IMG/VR virus record: IMGVR_UViG_3300028197_001221
Coordinates: 1 to 64,000 of that record
Length of the DNA: 64,000 bases
Strand: one strand, 5' to 3'
Source of the DNA: a virus
How positions within the stretch are numbered: position 1 is the first letter of the stretch; the number at the start of each line of letters is the position of its first letter. Position numbers and translations under genes: made by a program. Positions 42,101 to 54,200 of the stretch are shown piece by piece. Below the pieces are notes generated by a model, which had not been told where the DNA came from, did not search any database, and saw only the letters and a list, made by a program, of their open reading frames with translations.

Positions 42101-43240
42101 TGTTATTATTTTTATTACTCCTGCTGGATCTCCATCAGTACCCATTTTACTAGTACCCGGATGATCTAAACACGGCAAAAGAACAACTAACATTTCATGA
42201 TTTAATTCATCACATATTTCTTGAATAAAATCTAATAATGATATACTATCATAGTCTACATATTTAATGGGGGGCAACAAAGGAACATCACTAAGATCAA
42301 CTGCATAATTTAAATTTCTAAACTTTACAGTACCACCAAAACCTTGTAGAGCTTCGGGCAGTATTCCGTAATGACCAAACAAAGCGTTAATTCCTTGCGT
42401 GATTCTATAAAAAGGTATGCCCCTTTCGTTTCTTCTGGAAAAACCAGTTCCCGTGTAAGGTCTAGGGTTAAAACCATCATCACCATATTTACTTGCCTTG
42501 GAAGCATTTATTGAATTAAATCTAAAACCAAAAATTTGTTCAAAAGAACCAGCTTCAAAGCCCGGAACCCCATCCATATCGCAACCTTCTAAATCACCGA
42601 TTTCTACATCTGTTCCATCAGTGTATATACTGTCGCTAGTTTTTCGCAATCTATTACTGGCGGGGTCTTTAATATCGTCATTAGTATCATCGGTATTCTG
42701 TTCAAGAAATCCAAACACATTTAAAATATTTGATTGACCTTGATTAGTACCTGAAAAATTATTTAAAATTAACTTCACATTTGAAAGTATTTCTCTAGGA
42801 TCTGTTAGTGATACAGAAAATAAAGGCAGTCCGTCTGGGGATTTAGTTCTTACAAAAGATTGTAATATACCGCCAAAAAGAAAATGATTTTTATCTACAC
42901 TACTTGCTGTATTCCTATTATAATAAACATCTAACATGTGTCTATAAACAGAAGTGATTGGTCTAAACTGACTACCCATAGAGAAAAATACAGGACTGCC
43001 AGCAGGAGGTGGAGCAAAATCGTCTCCTTGACCAGTATGATAAACATCTTGACCGTTTCCTTTTCCAGAGCCGTCCCCTACATTATCTGGATCTACAACA
43101 AGTTCTACATTTAAAGTAGAAGAAGTATCGCCAAAACCAGCATTAGCAGAAAAAGATCTAACAGAAGCTCCTAAAAAGGTCTGTTGATCTATATGCATAG
43201 AAGGATAACTAGCAAATGATTCAAATTCATTAGTTGGCAT
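39119..43240 (-). CDS. large tail protein, probable hub/baseplate component (1373 residues)
   Basis: The N-terminal 600 residues read like a phage tail hub: an early beta part (TLNVELVVDPDNVG), then FLFGGILQSFVRTKSPDGLP, LFSVSLTDPREILSNVKLIL and ISLLDFIQEICDELNHEML. These recall the late-control-D/hub architecture (beta-barrel, then a helix-rich module acting on mini-domains). The central and C-terminal parts are beta-rich without a known family. A long charged helix lies near the end (SKQEKISRIGRLTQKLEDER). AGGAAAA precedes the ATG. The assignment as hub is an inference from these blocks and the position three genes after the tape measure gene. Confidence 0.6.
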   Translation of the reverse strand: MPTNEFESFASYPSMHIDQQTFLGASVRSFSANAGFGDTSSTLNVELVVDPDNVGDGSGKGNGQDVYHTGQGDDFAPPPAGSPVFFSMGSQFRPITSVYRHMLDVYYNRNTASSVDKNHFLFGGILQSFVRTKSPDGLPLFSVSLTDPREILSNVKLILNNFSGTNQGQSNILNVFGFLEQNTDDTNDDIKDPASNRLRKTSDSIYTDGTDVEIGDLEGCDMDGVPGFEAGSFEQIFGFRFNSINASKASKYGDDGFNPRPYTGTGFSRRNERGIPFYRITQGINALFGHYGILPEALQGFGGTVKFRNLNYAVDLSDVPLLPPIKYVDYDSISLLDFIQEICDELNHEMLVVLLPCLDHPGTSKMGTDGDPAGVIKIITQDRSVPYNLNSIRKFITYLESLSVAVKSSDLGYEVNNSTTDKFVVGGNVVENHTVKHGSVERNAIDNMQTWKPDNLLNSNIMPYYGLINNRGVTVPVGDGDYQQIMLDATGFYAEGVGNYYIATEMEMRAALKDYQTWRSFLLYYEQLWMEPISDGDIKTYADGESSYKVTVPRCAIPPINKENAFLGGIGKNPCHPPYGFPLYYRRASSIGFAAGSVVSSQAFNTKIMSITGGVANGETGRTSVMIDAALDRLEDMNTSFLTQQEKDFYKKIKNALKSGNFSFIEHANETAIAYNAQAQAVGKRGVANAQRVYNFVNSIARECLGKKFLIRLPQTSAQDRENDFSSLSSYSGESGERNFTFPSDLKLKVNKDPVTNQFKYNYNPEPLGGYPPRDTMTNLNKIHILPNDMKSISGSSGRILCYARFDNSQDLDFSGFSKDTFTQEIFNSATGEYESDFVGFDNTSDTNNTITASYSNLYAKPKEGQQSTAFVKCTLDNKFYMTPEFGADVARSYYGGYDSSSYERRPIKYVDAKTGETKSYQPAEETVYSVTSEQMGSITSSCMNLDYLHTDQRVQPNFRYNLDNVYALITLPSRVASTRSSAYRNCEEHSNLGLKHALQADVTPLFSSPGAAQTGSTKKLNFGVADDAPDEVLNNDNFDKAINKSMSNLTYSLPNKIRTFSPSPVYPDRTSIPLAHNDSYGPWLTNNAIDNPDGDIGGNVEFVKDESLVPWNYGGYLNMNSAGSTIATLGSSYQITSERGSITFASGPLGGYMLGEPLEGEGGPLITSINVDVSTGGIQTIYKMDLFTASFGKMLKSKQEKISRIGRLTQKLEDERNALERKDMGKNSTNQNYHQIQQTIRDTYMSMGKDFSNAESQASAVPPNKFTVSVSPKTDQNPSTGGVYSNNQFSSSVLSGEDLEAGLPKLANSTENLSRQYYNSVQCSLEDFKQPASLEPHKNMASKNPTNFKTNLHFYEFEDDYTTEQITYWRMS

Positions 43241-43260
43241 AATGTTTTCCTAATTTAATC

Positions 43261-43722
43261 TTAATAAGGAGAGTATGGAGAAACGTCTCTCTTGTTTCTA
43301 GTCCACGGAACGTTTTGAGTTGCAAGTGTAGGATCATCATCTAGGGAAGTAGTTGTAGAACCAGTTACTGGGAGCAGCGAACTTCCCCCCTCAGACGAGC
43401 CAGAATAATGTATATAACTACTGTGATTAAGATCTACTTTTACTGAGGTGTGCGCTGTAGATATTGTAGGATAATAAGTCCTTACAAATCTACCACCATT
43501 ACCAAATTTTGTCACATCAAATATAGTACCCCCAGCAGAACTATTTTGTTTATTACGTATATCTGGATTGTATAATACAGAATCAAGAGGTTTAGATGCT
43601 CTAACAATCCCTATATTATACTTGCTTGAATCAGTAATAACATTAAGATATTGTGGAGTATATGCAATTCCACCTAAAATATTATTAAGACTACCAAAAG
43701 TATTAGAATTATATTCTGACAT
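43261..43722 (-). CDS. hypothetical virion protein, 153 residues
   Basis: The protein is polar and Ser/Thr/Asn-rich (SEYNSNTFGSLNNILGGIAY, SSAGGTIFDVTKFGNGGRFV) and has no membrane segment or cysteine. No family was recognised. Its ATG shares a base with the stop of the preceding gene (TAATG), so translation is coupled. Its position between two large tail proteins suggests a tail or baseplate role. Confidence 0.6.
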   Translation of the reverse strand: MSEYNSNTFGSLNNILGGIAYTPQYLNVITDSSKYNIGIVRASKPLDSVLYNPDIRNKQNSSAGGTIFDVTKFGNGGRFVRTYYPTISTAHTSVKVDLNHSSYIHYSGSSEGGSSLLPVTGSTTTSLDDDPTLATQNVPWTRNKRDVSPYSPY

Positions 43723-45257
43723 TATTTATAAACCCATTCTAAAGTTAAAGAATATCTACCATCTAGTGGAGACCAGCTTTCTGAGGGAGGGCTTAAGTAC
43801 CAAGTTGAAGCACTATTGGTGGAAGGTTCGTATGATTCTATTAACCCTCTTAAAGTAGATTTATAAGGCTCTGTTCTACTTGGAGATCCAACTAAACTAT
43901 TTCCACTATAACCAATATTTTTAAAATCAAATTGAATATCTATACTTAAACTTCTTCTATATTCAGTTCTGCCAAAAGTAAACTGTAAGATAGGTCCGGT
44001 GCTACCACCTATAACTGGTATCACAGCATATTGATCTCCGGGCGATGTGTCAGAGACTGTTACATTTTCTGAAATAGCGTTTACAAAGTAATTTGTAGGT
44101 CTATTGTCATAGCTAGCACTGTAGGTGACTTCGCCTGTAATTTCATTTGCTGATACGCTAACTGATAAAGGTCTTGCATTTAAAGTTATACCAACCGCAC
44201 TATTAGCTCTTCTATACATTTCACTAGCTATGCCACAAGCACCGCCATTAGATATAGTACTCCACTTAGACTGAGCGTTTGATATAGGAGAGTCGCTTGC
44301 GTTAGCGTTTGATGTATCCCACTCGTTATCTTGTTCCCAATATGAAATTCCTTTTATAGTACCATTTACGGATGCTCCAACAAAGGGATTGCTTGCGTCA
44401 TCGCTTGATGAAATTTCAAAAGTTTCTATAGCTTGCGTAAATCCTTTAATTAATACAAACGTATCTGTATAAGTAGCAGATCCAGAAGCTTTATCTATTG
44501 ATATTACTCTAGAGTGATCAGCTGCAAATTGATTTGTTGTTCCGACAGATGCAGACCCTAAGAAAGAACTAATCCCCTTATAAACATTTGTACCAGTACC
44601 TAAAAACTGATATATATAATTATTAGCTTGTTCCCAAGCAGCTAAACCACTATTACGCTTGGATGTATTAGAGGTGTCTACCGCAGACCCAGTAGCCGTC
44701 ACAGTTCTAACAAGTCTTTGTATTCTTGGAAAAGTGGCACTCCCCGCAGCATTTGTATAACCAAAACTTTCATCTGGAGTTATTTCAAAAGTTTCGTTAA
44801 AATCTTCTAGATTATAATTTGCGAGTGATGGAGATTGAGCTAATGTATCAGCATCAAAATGCAACCCTCTCTCATCAGAATTTTCTTTAGTAGCATTTAT
44901 TGTGATAGTATACGCACACGTATTTACATATATACCTTCTTGAAAATCTATAGACTGAACAGTTAGCCCACTATACACCATAGCGCCTACTGTTAATTGA
45001 TTAGATTTATGAACTAATTTTGTAATTGCTTTTTGAATACTTATTATTTTAGATGCGCCTTCTCCAGTTACACCTCCACCGCCAGAAATTATTGTGTCTT
45101 TGCTGCCCGCACCAACTAGTATAGTTCCAACTAAAGTTATAGTGTGACTTTTTCCAAAGTGAATAAGTTTGTTTTCTAAGGGTGAACTAGATATAGAAAC
45201 CAAAGGAACTGGATTATATATTTGCCCTCCATCAAAAACTATTGCTGGTGTTGACAT
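43722..45257 (-). CDS. probable tail/baseplate structural protein, 511 residues
   Basis: The protein is beta-rich throughout. It begins STPAIVFDGGQIYNPVPLVS and includes a strand-rich region ILVGAGSKDTIISGGGGVTG and a C-terminal segment ITGEVTYSASYDNRPTNYFV that ends in LEWVYK. Phage tail proteins commonly have repeated beta-modules like these, but no family was identified. AAGGAAA precedes the ATG. It lies between the giant protein gene and the small gene at 43261-43722. Confidence 0.6.
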   Translation of the reverse strand: MSTPAIVFDGGQIYNPVPLVSISSSPLENKLIHFGKSHTITLVGTILVGAGSKDTIISGGGGVTGEGASKIISIQKAITKLVHKSNQLTVGAMVYSGLTVQSIDFQEGIYVNTCAYTITINATKENSDERGLHFDADTLAQSPSLANYNLEDFNETFEITPDESFGYTNAAGSATFPRIQRLVRTVTATGSAVDTSNTSKRNSGLAAWEQANNYIYQFLGTGTNVYKGISSFLGSASVGTTNQFAADHSRVISIDKASGSATYTDTFVLIKGFTQAIETFEISSSDDASNPFVGASVNGTIKGISYWEQDNEWDTSNANASDSPISNAQSKWSTISNGGACGIASEMYRRANSAVGITLNARPLSVSVSANEITGEVTYSASYDNRPTNYFVNAISENVTVSDTSPGDQYAVIPVIGGSTGPILQFTFGRTEYRRSLSIDIQFDFKNIGYSGNSLVGSPSRTEPYKSTLRGLIESYEPSTNSASTWYLSPPSESWSPLDGRYSLTLEWVYK

Positions 45258-45290
45258 TTTTTATTTTCCTTATGTATTTTATTAAAAGGG

Positions 45291-48200
45291 TTATACTTGG
45301 AAGTGACCCTTAGTATGTAAAATCATTTCATCTACGCCGGATGCTGAAGTTTCAACGTGCATATTTAATGGATCGCCAGAATTATTGATACTCTCCATTA
45401 CACTTCCTGATATAGAAAGATTAAAAATATCATCTCCAGAATTATCGGCTATTCCTAAAACGCCAAAGGTATTCAACCTTAGTTCTATATCATTATACAC
45501 ATTTCCTATACCGGAAGGTTTAATGAGATTCATACTAGAAGACGTAGAAGGAGGCTTTCCGCTTATGAATAATCTATTATATCCTGCCAAAAATGTTCCA
45601 AAGTAATAAGCTCCATGAATTTGTTCAATAAATGGCCTGTGGGACACATATCCCTTTGGATTAGAATCTTGTCCTGAAGCTTCTATAAATATTTCACCCT
45701 TTTCGTTAGCATATACTAAGCCTTCTTTATATAGGCTGTGGTTTGTTTTTGTGCCATTCTTGAAATCAAACAGAAGGTATTTTTCATGATCTTGTACGTT
45801 CATGCTTCCGAATATTCTGCCAGCTAAATTTGTGTCTGGATGAGAAAAGGAAGGAGCTTGTCTTCTAAGCATTGCGTCATAGTTGTAAACAGCTCCACCA
45901 GAAGATAGTATTTGAGACGAGATTCCAGAACCATAAGAATGAGAAGGGCTACCTACTACCAATGTATAATCTTGATCGGATCTAGCGTTTCTGTCTAGAG
46001 CAACAGATCTTCCAAAGAAATCATTTTCATTTACAGAGTTGTAACCTTGAGGTATAAGCTTCTGTATATATACCCAATCTTGTCTCTTTGATCCCCAATC
46101 CGAAATTTTATTTTCATAAGTATAAACTGCTCCCTGATTTCCTGAGCCACCAATGTCAAAATCATTTTTGTCTATTTGTGTTACATCAAATTGATCATTA
46201 AATTCTTTTCTAACAAATTCTCCAGAAGCTCCCACATCAGCTGTTTTTGTTATGCTGGCAGTTCCATCGTGAGACGGTGCTGATATAGCTATTACATCAC
46301 CATCAATATCAAAGGACATGCCGAATTGATCACCAGCATTCAATGTGTCTGGTCTAAATTTCCCAGTACATGACCAAGCCGTTTGAACTGATGAATTAAC
46401 AGATACTTGATTATAATCTCTAGTAAATTTATAGACAGATCCAGCACCACCGTCATGTCCTAACTCAGCGTTTAACATAGGTGTATTTGGAGAGTTATTT
46501 ATAACTTCATTCCAAGACGTAATGTTTTCTCCAGAAAAAGCAGCGAAAGGTGCAGAGATGTAAACTTCACCTTTATGTATCTTTACCTTGTACCCAAACA
46601 AGTCGCCGGGATACCCAGATATATGAGGTTGCATTTCATGAAAATCTAAAAAGTCATATCCAAATGTTTCCATTAAGGAGTTACGACCTTCTCCATAGCC
46701 ATTGTCTTCATATGTTACACCGTCAATATCAACCTTAAATCTACACCAAGTTCCCATAGAAACCATGTCTCCAGAGAATGCAGCTATTCTTCCAAGTCTT
46801 GCTCTTTCTATGGCAACATCATCAACTGGTGGCATTGGATTTTTATATGTCTGGTAACTTGGAGAGACAGCCTTTGCTGGTTCAAGTGGAGCAATCCAAG
46901 CTCTACTTGGAAAATCTATGGAAGCTTCATCATTACCAAACCGGCTCGGATCTTTAATAGAATTCTGAGCATAACCTCCAAAGAGATTGTTAAACCCACT
47001 ATTAATTTCAGAACTCATTAATTTAGCAGGACTAGTTTTTTCTGGAGAAACAATTTTTAACACATTTTCATATATTAAACTTCCCCCGTATTCGTCTTCG
47101 TAATAAACCTCAGATTCTTGACTCCTATAATCCGCTGGATATAGACTTCTTAAAAATTCTATAACATCTCCATTAATCCAATTATCTCTGTCAGGCAGTC
47201 TAACATTACTTCCTTGAATTAAGCTGGCATCACTAATAACTGTAATTCTAGACTTTGCAGCACCAGTTAGGAAAGGTCTCTGATGATAAATTTCTTGTGC
47301 AGCTGTAACTGGACCGTCACGAAGCTCTGGGCCGGGAGTTCCAAAACCTTCTTCGCTACTACAAAAATCAGTTGGGCAATATTTACTACTATCAGAACTA
47401 ATTTCTTGTATTAATTCTTGAGTAGTAGTAGAAGCAGGAGTCCCTTCAGAAAACAATTCTGTTCTGAAACTGGTAATTGGCCTCCGTACAGTTGTAACTT
47501 CAGTTCCTAGCTTGACTCCAGACATACCTATCAATCTTTGAGTATATGTTGATTCTGGATCATTTTTTTCATAGCCAAAATAATCACCCTGTATGTATAC
47601 GGATATACTAGAAATGCCAGACGGAACGGTAAAGTCCATATGATGCGTATATTCTATTCCTCCATAATTTTCTATAGGCCACTCACCTTCACCTAGATTT
47701 GATCCGACCTCATCCGGATTTTGCCTTCCAGCGCTTTGTCTTACTCCACTTTTGATGTCTGCAACTGTTTGCCAATAATCTCTCCCGTAAACTAATGGGT
47801 CTGATATTTCATGCAACCTATCACTGGATGTTGTTTCTATTCGTACACCAGCATTAACATTGCTAACATAAACACCAAGAACTCGCCCCTCAGAAAAACG
47901 TTCAGATGCAAAAGTTGCAAAAAATCTATAACTTTCTTCAGCCTCTACTGGGAAATCAACCCTCGCAGTACCTGTTCTCATAAAGGCAGTTCCAGTGTCA
48001 GCAGTTCTTTTATCAACAATTTTTACATTATAATATAGCAGAGTATTAACAGCGAAAATATTTTCAAAACAAACTGTCAAATATCTATCAATGTGGGAAT
48101 CGTTTACTTCACGTAGACGAGAAAGTTCTCCCCTCTTACCATCTATAAAGTCAGTATTAAACCGATTGAGACTAATATTATCTATTTTAGTGCTACCACG

Positions 48201-51200
48201 GGGTATACCCTCTAGAGGCAAGTTTGGAACTCCTGTATCTTCCAATGTTGCATACTTATGTTTACTCTCTAAAAACAAAGGTCTAATGTTTGATCCTAGC
48301 TTAGACAAAGTAGTCTGCAATTTAGATATTCTATTCATGATCTCTTGCTGGACACTGTTATTGTTCCAATCTTCATTACTGTCTCGATTTATACGTTTCC
48401 CAACAGTAATCACAATCTTTCTATTCTCTGCGCCATTAAGCCAAGTTTTTAACTGTGCCGCTTCTTGGTCACTAGGAATATTATCAGTATTTGCTATCCA
48501 TAAAACATCATATTGAGAAGCCACTTGGTTTATCTGTGACATCTGTACATTTTCAAATACTTCATAGTTTAATACCCACTGGAACGTGCTAGCAAGTCTA
48601 GACTGATCATAACCATCAATAAAAGATGTTCGTTCCGTCCAACCACCCAGTTGTGCAACTCTAGTGTTTCCATTAGATGTTTTATCTAAAAGGTTCATAT
48701 AGAAGATAACATTTGTGTCACCACCAGCAGATAGAGACTGTGAAGATTCAAGCTCAGTTGTTGTCATAACAACTATCTTGGCAGTAGTATTTAACAATTG
48801 TTCTTCCACGCAAATTGGAAATGTGTCTTGAACTTCTACATTATAGTCTTCTGTTTCTTCCAATATTTCAGCCCGTGCCATAAACAAAGCATTTTTACCA
48901 TTCTGCTCTAATATAGGATTGTCTTCATTTAAGAATAGACTATTAGATACTGTTCCAAATTCGTTATAATTTATATACGTATAGTTTCCACTATCATGTG
49001 TAATGGCAAATTCTATTTCAGTGCTGACATCATCTTCATCGTAGATAGATCCACCCACTATGGTTTCGTATCCAGATATATATGGTACTTCCCTATAGAC
49101 GGGACCAGTTGCTTCTCTATGAAACGTAAGAATTTTCTTTTCTGCTGCTGCCAAGATAGGAATAGGTTCGTAGTTTTTCCTAGGAAATTCTTGACAAGGT
49201 ATTGCAGGGTCGCAACATCCACAGTTATAAGTTTCTGGAAGATTATGAGTACCATAAGCGAAAGCAATATTAACCTTATAGCTAACTTTTTTTTGTTGAC
49301 AATTGAAACACTCTTCATTCCACTCTGCTCTTAAATCTCCCTCATGTTTAATAATATGGTTACATCTATTGTTTAACTTAAAATAACCTAGTTTCTGACC
49401 AGCATCTATTAAAGAAGTAAGTTCATCTAAACCCTGAAGTATATTGTCTACTTTAGGCTTACTACAATCATAACCCATAAAGATACTTTCATCATACAGT
49501 CTGATATCAGCAACGCCAGAACCTCGCATGTTTCCACCATACACATATGTAGAAGTAGTCTTGTCTGGTACAAAAGATGGTATAGTATTATAATACAATC
49601 CCGTATCTTGATCTACCATAGACTCATATCTATTAGCAGCTGGATATAACCTCATTCTAGAATCCAAGTTAGTCAAAAGCCTATTAATAATAGAGTTGGA
49701 ATAAGAGTATGCTCCATCTCTGTCGTATTGATCAGTTTCAAACACTGGATCATCACCCACCAGTACGAGATGTCTATCACCTAACCCCAACCAATTTTGA
49801 ATATTATCTATGTACTCTTTACTGAGTCTATCTATCTCTGGAGTAATTATAAATAATAAACCAACGTCTTGTGGGATTTCTGGATCTTCAAATCCACTTT
49901 CTATATATCGGTCACTGCCATAAGTAGATTTAAATAATTCGTCATAATATCTATCCAAGTGATTATCAGCATCTTCAATAGTATAATCTTTGTCTGTCAA
50001 CAAGTATTTGCTTTTTTCTATAGTTCTATGCAAATTACCCCACGCTCCGAATTGCATAACTTTGTCATGCTCGAAGTATTTTCTAGCCTGCAAAACTCTT
50101 ACAGATCCAGCATTAACGTTAGAGAACCATTGTTGTGGATTACTAGATTGTGATCCCGGCTTATACCATAAAATTCCTTCGTCAGTAGCGCCGATACTAT
50201 CCGTTGGAGATCCTATAGCAAGTAAGGTTCCATCCTCATTTAAGTCCACGCTATAACCTAGCCTTGGATTAGGCATGTACTTAGAAGTTAGCCAACTCCA
50301 AGAGTGACTAGGATTTATTTGAGAATCATTTATTTCTGAGGATAAGAAGTATCCTGTATACACTTCATTGTAAGCAAGTCTATAAGTGTATTGACCGCTA
50401 GGAGATAGGCTGTCATATACTTCTAAAGCAGCTTGTCTTCGATTCCCAGCATTAATGGCAGTCTGTCTTTTGAATAAGTAAGAAGTTTTAGCTCTTCTTA
50501 ATTCTAAAACATCGTTGGTTCCAATTCGTAGTATCCAATTTTCAAAATAATCGTAAAAATAATTAAAACCACCATAGCCATAAGATAATTCATAAACTCT
50601 AACTTGAGAAGACATGTATGGAGAACCTATTACTAAAGCACTACCGTCTTCGCTAATCGCTACATCATGACCAAATCTATCCACAGCAACAGAGTTGCTA
50701 GTAGTAGGGGAATCAATTCTCTGTATAGTTTTCCAACCATCATCAAATTTTTCAAATACAAACACAGCTCCACCACTAGGAGCAGCTACATTAAATCCTT
50801 CTGTTGAGGTATTGAATGTACCAAAACTACTTCCAGCAAATAATTTGTAATCTAGTGTTTCTACCAACCTGTTTATATTTAAAGTAGAGTCTAATAAACT
50901 TATGGCTTGACCAAACCAAACTTCTGTATTTGTAAAACGTTCGTCATCATCGCTACTGGTTGTATCATCCCTACCATCGTTACCGCCGATACTTGTAACA
51001 ATAGAAGGTCTAGCGGGTTGATTTAAATGATTTACCAACCCCTTATCATAAGCTTCTTGAGAAACCCAATTCATAAATCTTTCTAATCCACCATTACCTT
51101 CAAGAGCGGTGTTGCTAGTAGAACCAACAGCTCTTGTTCCGTAAGATATGGATGTATCTACAAAGAATCCAATTATAGCGGGCTGATTACTATTTTGCTT

Positions 51201-54200
51201 AGATGCATCTTGGTAATAGCGTTCATGATATATTTCCTTCAAGTCTGTAAATAATTGTTCATTTGTTGCTTCGATCTCAGAAGGAACTGAACCAGATACT
51301 CTATGAACTTGTTTTTTGAACACAAAGTCGGGATCTTCAATTCTAGCCTCTGACCAATCAGGACCAGCTGGTATATTAGTACCAAGTATTCCTTCGCATA
51401 TTATAATTTCTACATTAAAACTTACAGGAGGATCAGAGAAGTATCTAAACATAAGATCTTTTTTCTCTATAACTGGCAATAAATCATCAGGTACTGTACT
51501 TCCTCTTACTCTAGGAAACGGAGAGCAAGGAATAAATTCATCAGTAAGCACGAACAAAACTATATTAACTGGTTCAGGTATAGCGTCTGTAAATGTCCTG
51601 TCCCACTTAGCTCCCGGCGCTCCAGCAACTACGACCTCTCTACCATCATGTTTTGCTATTGAAACTGAATGTCCTAACTCTCTGCCCTTTTGACCGACAG
51701 ACCAATACCTTTTAGATCCAACTCCAAGAACTGTGTCAAACCTTGCTCCCGGCTCTCTATATTTTATTGCAATTTCTTCTTCTCTATATGAATCCACCAA
51801 ATGACCACTTGGTAAGGATAAATGTGACTCAAAGGACCAGCTAGATTGATCAGGCTGATCAGTCCAATCATTTCCGGTAGGAGCAGAATTTCTTCTGTAT
51901 ATAAAGACACTACCAGCATTAGGAACAAGAGAACCGTCATGTTCTACTAAGTCATAACTAGGAACACCAATAGCCATTAAATCATCTAATACATCTACAG
52001 AGTATCCAAACTTATCATTCAATGCTCTATCTGGATCTGGAGGAACAATTTTAATACCAGAATAATCTACTTCGTTATTAGTCCCATATCCCCATTCTGA
52101 TATTTCTCTAGGTACATCTAATACTCCATCATCTCCAGTTTTAGCAGTCATAAATAAACTGTAAGGCCCACCGGGAATAAGGTTTGTGAATTTTCTAACA
52201 CCGTAATAATTATTATCATAACCACTACTAATAGTGTTAAATGCTGTTACATTAGGGTTGCTATATACACCTTTAGGTCTAATTACCCCACCGTCTATAC
52301 ATTCTTGAGAGTACCACAGCGTATCGTGAGTAATAATGTCAGGTTCATCACAACCTTTATTGTTATCACACGATGAGTGACACATTGTGATAACGCCTCT
52401 AATTTCATCATCAGCTTCTAACGAAAGCAAATCATTATCTTCTAATACAATTTCAGTTCCAATATTCTGATCGTTCCAATCAAATGCTTGCAAATAATTG
52501 TCCCATCCAAGTTGACCAACATTTAAAGTGTGCAAAAACATCTGCCCACTAGATGTTACTATACTAGGATCATACGCATTAACATATAAATTAAATGTAG
52601 CATCATCAATTTTACCACCATACTCCGTTTCAATTCTTTCAATTTCTACATACAAATTGAAGTTTTCTTTTTTTGTTCTTTTTCTTCTTTGCGATGGGCC
52701 AACACTTCCAGTATCTGCATACCTACCGCCACCTCCAAACAAGTAAAGGTTACAGTCTTGACTAAATTCATCATGTTCATTTCCAGCAGAATCTATTCCA
52801 CGTAAGAAAAAGTTTAGTTCTGATTCTGAATAATCATAAGTAAACTTATCTGTGTTTAATAAAAATAATGTACATCCTGTATCTTTATTAAACGTAGGAG
52901 GAGGAGGTGGTGGTAGAGTGGTAGATGTGGTTGCGCTTACTGATGGATCTGGTAAACTATGTTCAATTGGGAATACTCCCTCTGGTATAGTTGGCAATGC
53001 TGTTTGTAGAATGCCACCAGTAAATGAAGATCTAGAAGCACCGAGTGTAATTCTTAAATCATCTAGGAATATAGAATAATTTGGAGACGATGGTTCGTTT
53101 GTTGAACCAAGTCCTCCCCCCGTAATCATGCTTGGAAAAATTTTGAACTCAGGATATATTGTGTCCCAACCGTTTTCACGGGCTTGTGATAACAAGTAGT
53201 CTGGTTCCACAAGGCTCTCTATATCGGGCCACCCAAAATATAGTCCTTCACCAACAATAGCTCCATCTAATATAATATATACTTTATCTTCAATAGCTGA
53301 AATTGCTACATGATGCCACTTATCATAATCAAAAACTACAGGAGCTACTATACGATGAGCGCGACATGTTTCCTCTAAATAGTCATTAGAAAAATCATCA
53401 TCTACTCTTCTGGGGGCTTCTGGAAAAGTGCTAAAATACTCGAATGTAAACGAGTGCAGATATGCTGGCAAGCCTTGTCCAAGATGATCGACAGCGTTAG
53501 GATTATTAGATGTTGTAGCATTGTAATTAATTGAAAAACTCATGCCAGTTTCTACGGTGTTATAACCAACTCCTCCCCACGCTTCATTTGCCAATATGTT
53601 GGCGCTGGAACTATGCCAACTGTGCTGTGGAACATAACCAGTACTATAGCCCTCTTGATCTCTCAATATATAAACACGCTCTCTTGCCTCTGATTTTACA
53701 TCGTCTAGGTACATTGCTGCACCCTGTACGCCAAAGGTGTTGTAACTTCTACCAAAAATAGCTGAACTAAAATAATTTTCGTGGGGTGATACATGTGGGA
53801 TTAATGATGACGGGTCTGGTACACGTAGGAAAAATTCTATAGTCCATTTAGAAGTCCAAAGTTTTGGATCTAAAGCTAGGCTCTTAAAGTTTGCTCCATA
53901 GCGTGTTTGCACATCCCCTGCCCCTCCGGTGGCGGCTTCTTGATCAAATATCCTCAGAGATCGTCTACCAAAATGACGATACAAATCACTAGTTGGTAAG
54001 TTCTTTAAATAAGTTAATCCAAAAGCTTTTTCAAACCCTCCTCTAGTCATGTTGCTACCACTATTATTTTTACCACTCATATCTCTTGTTGAAGCATTAG
54101 CGTTTTCAAAATCAAGTAGCAAATTTACATAACCGCCAAGGTCATCTGTCTCTACATTAGAAGAGCCAAACAAAACAGGATCGTTATTAAATATAGCGTT

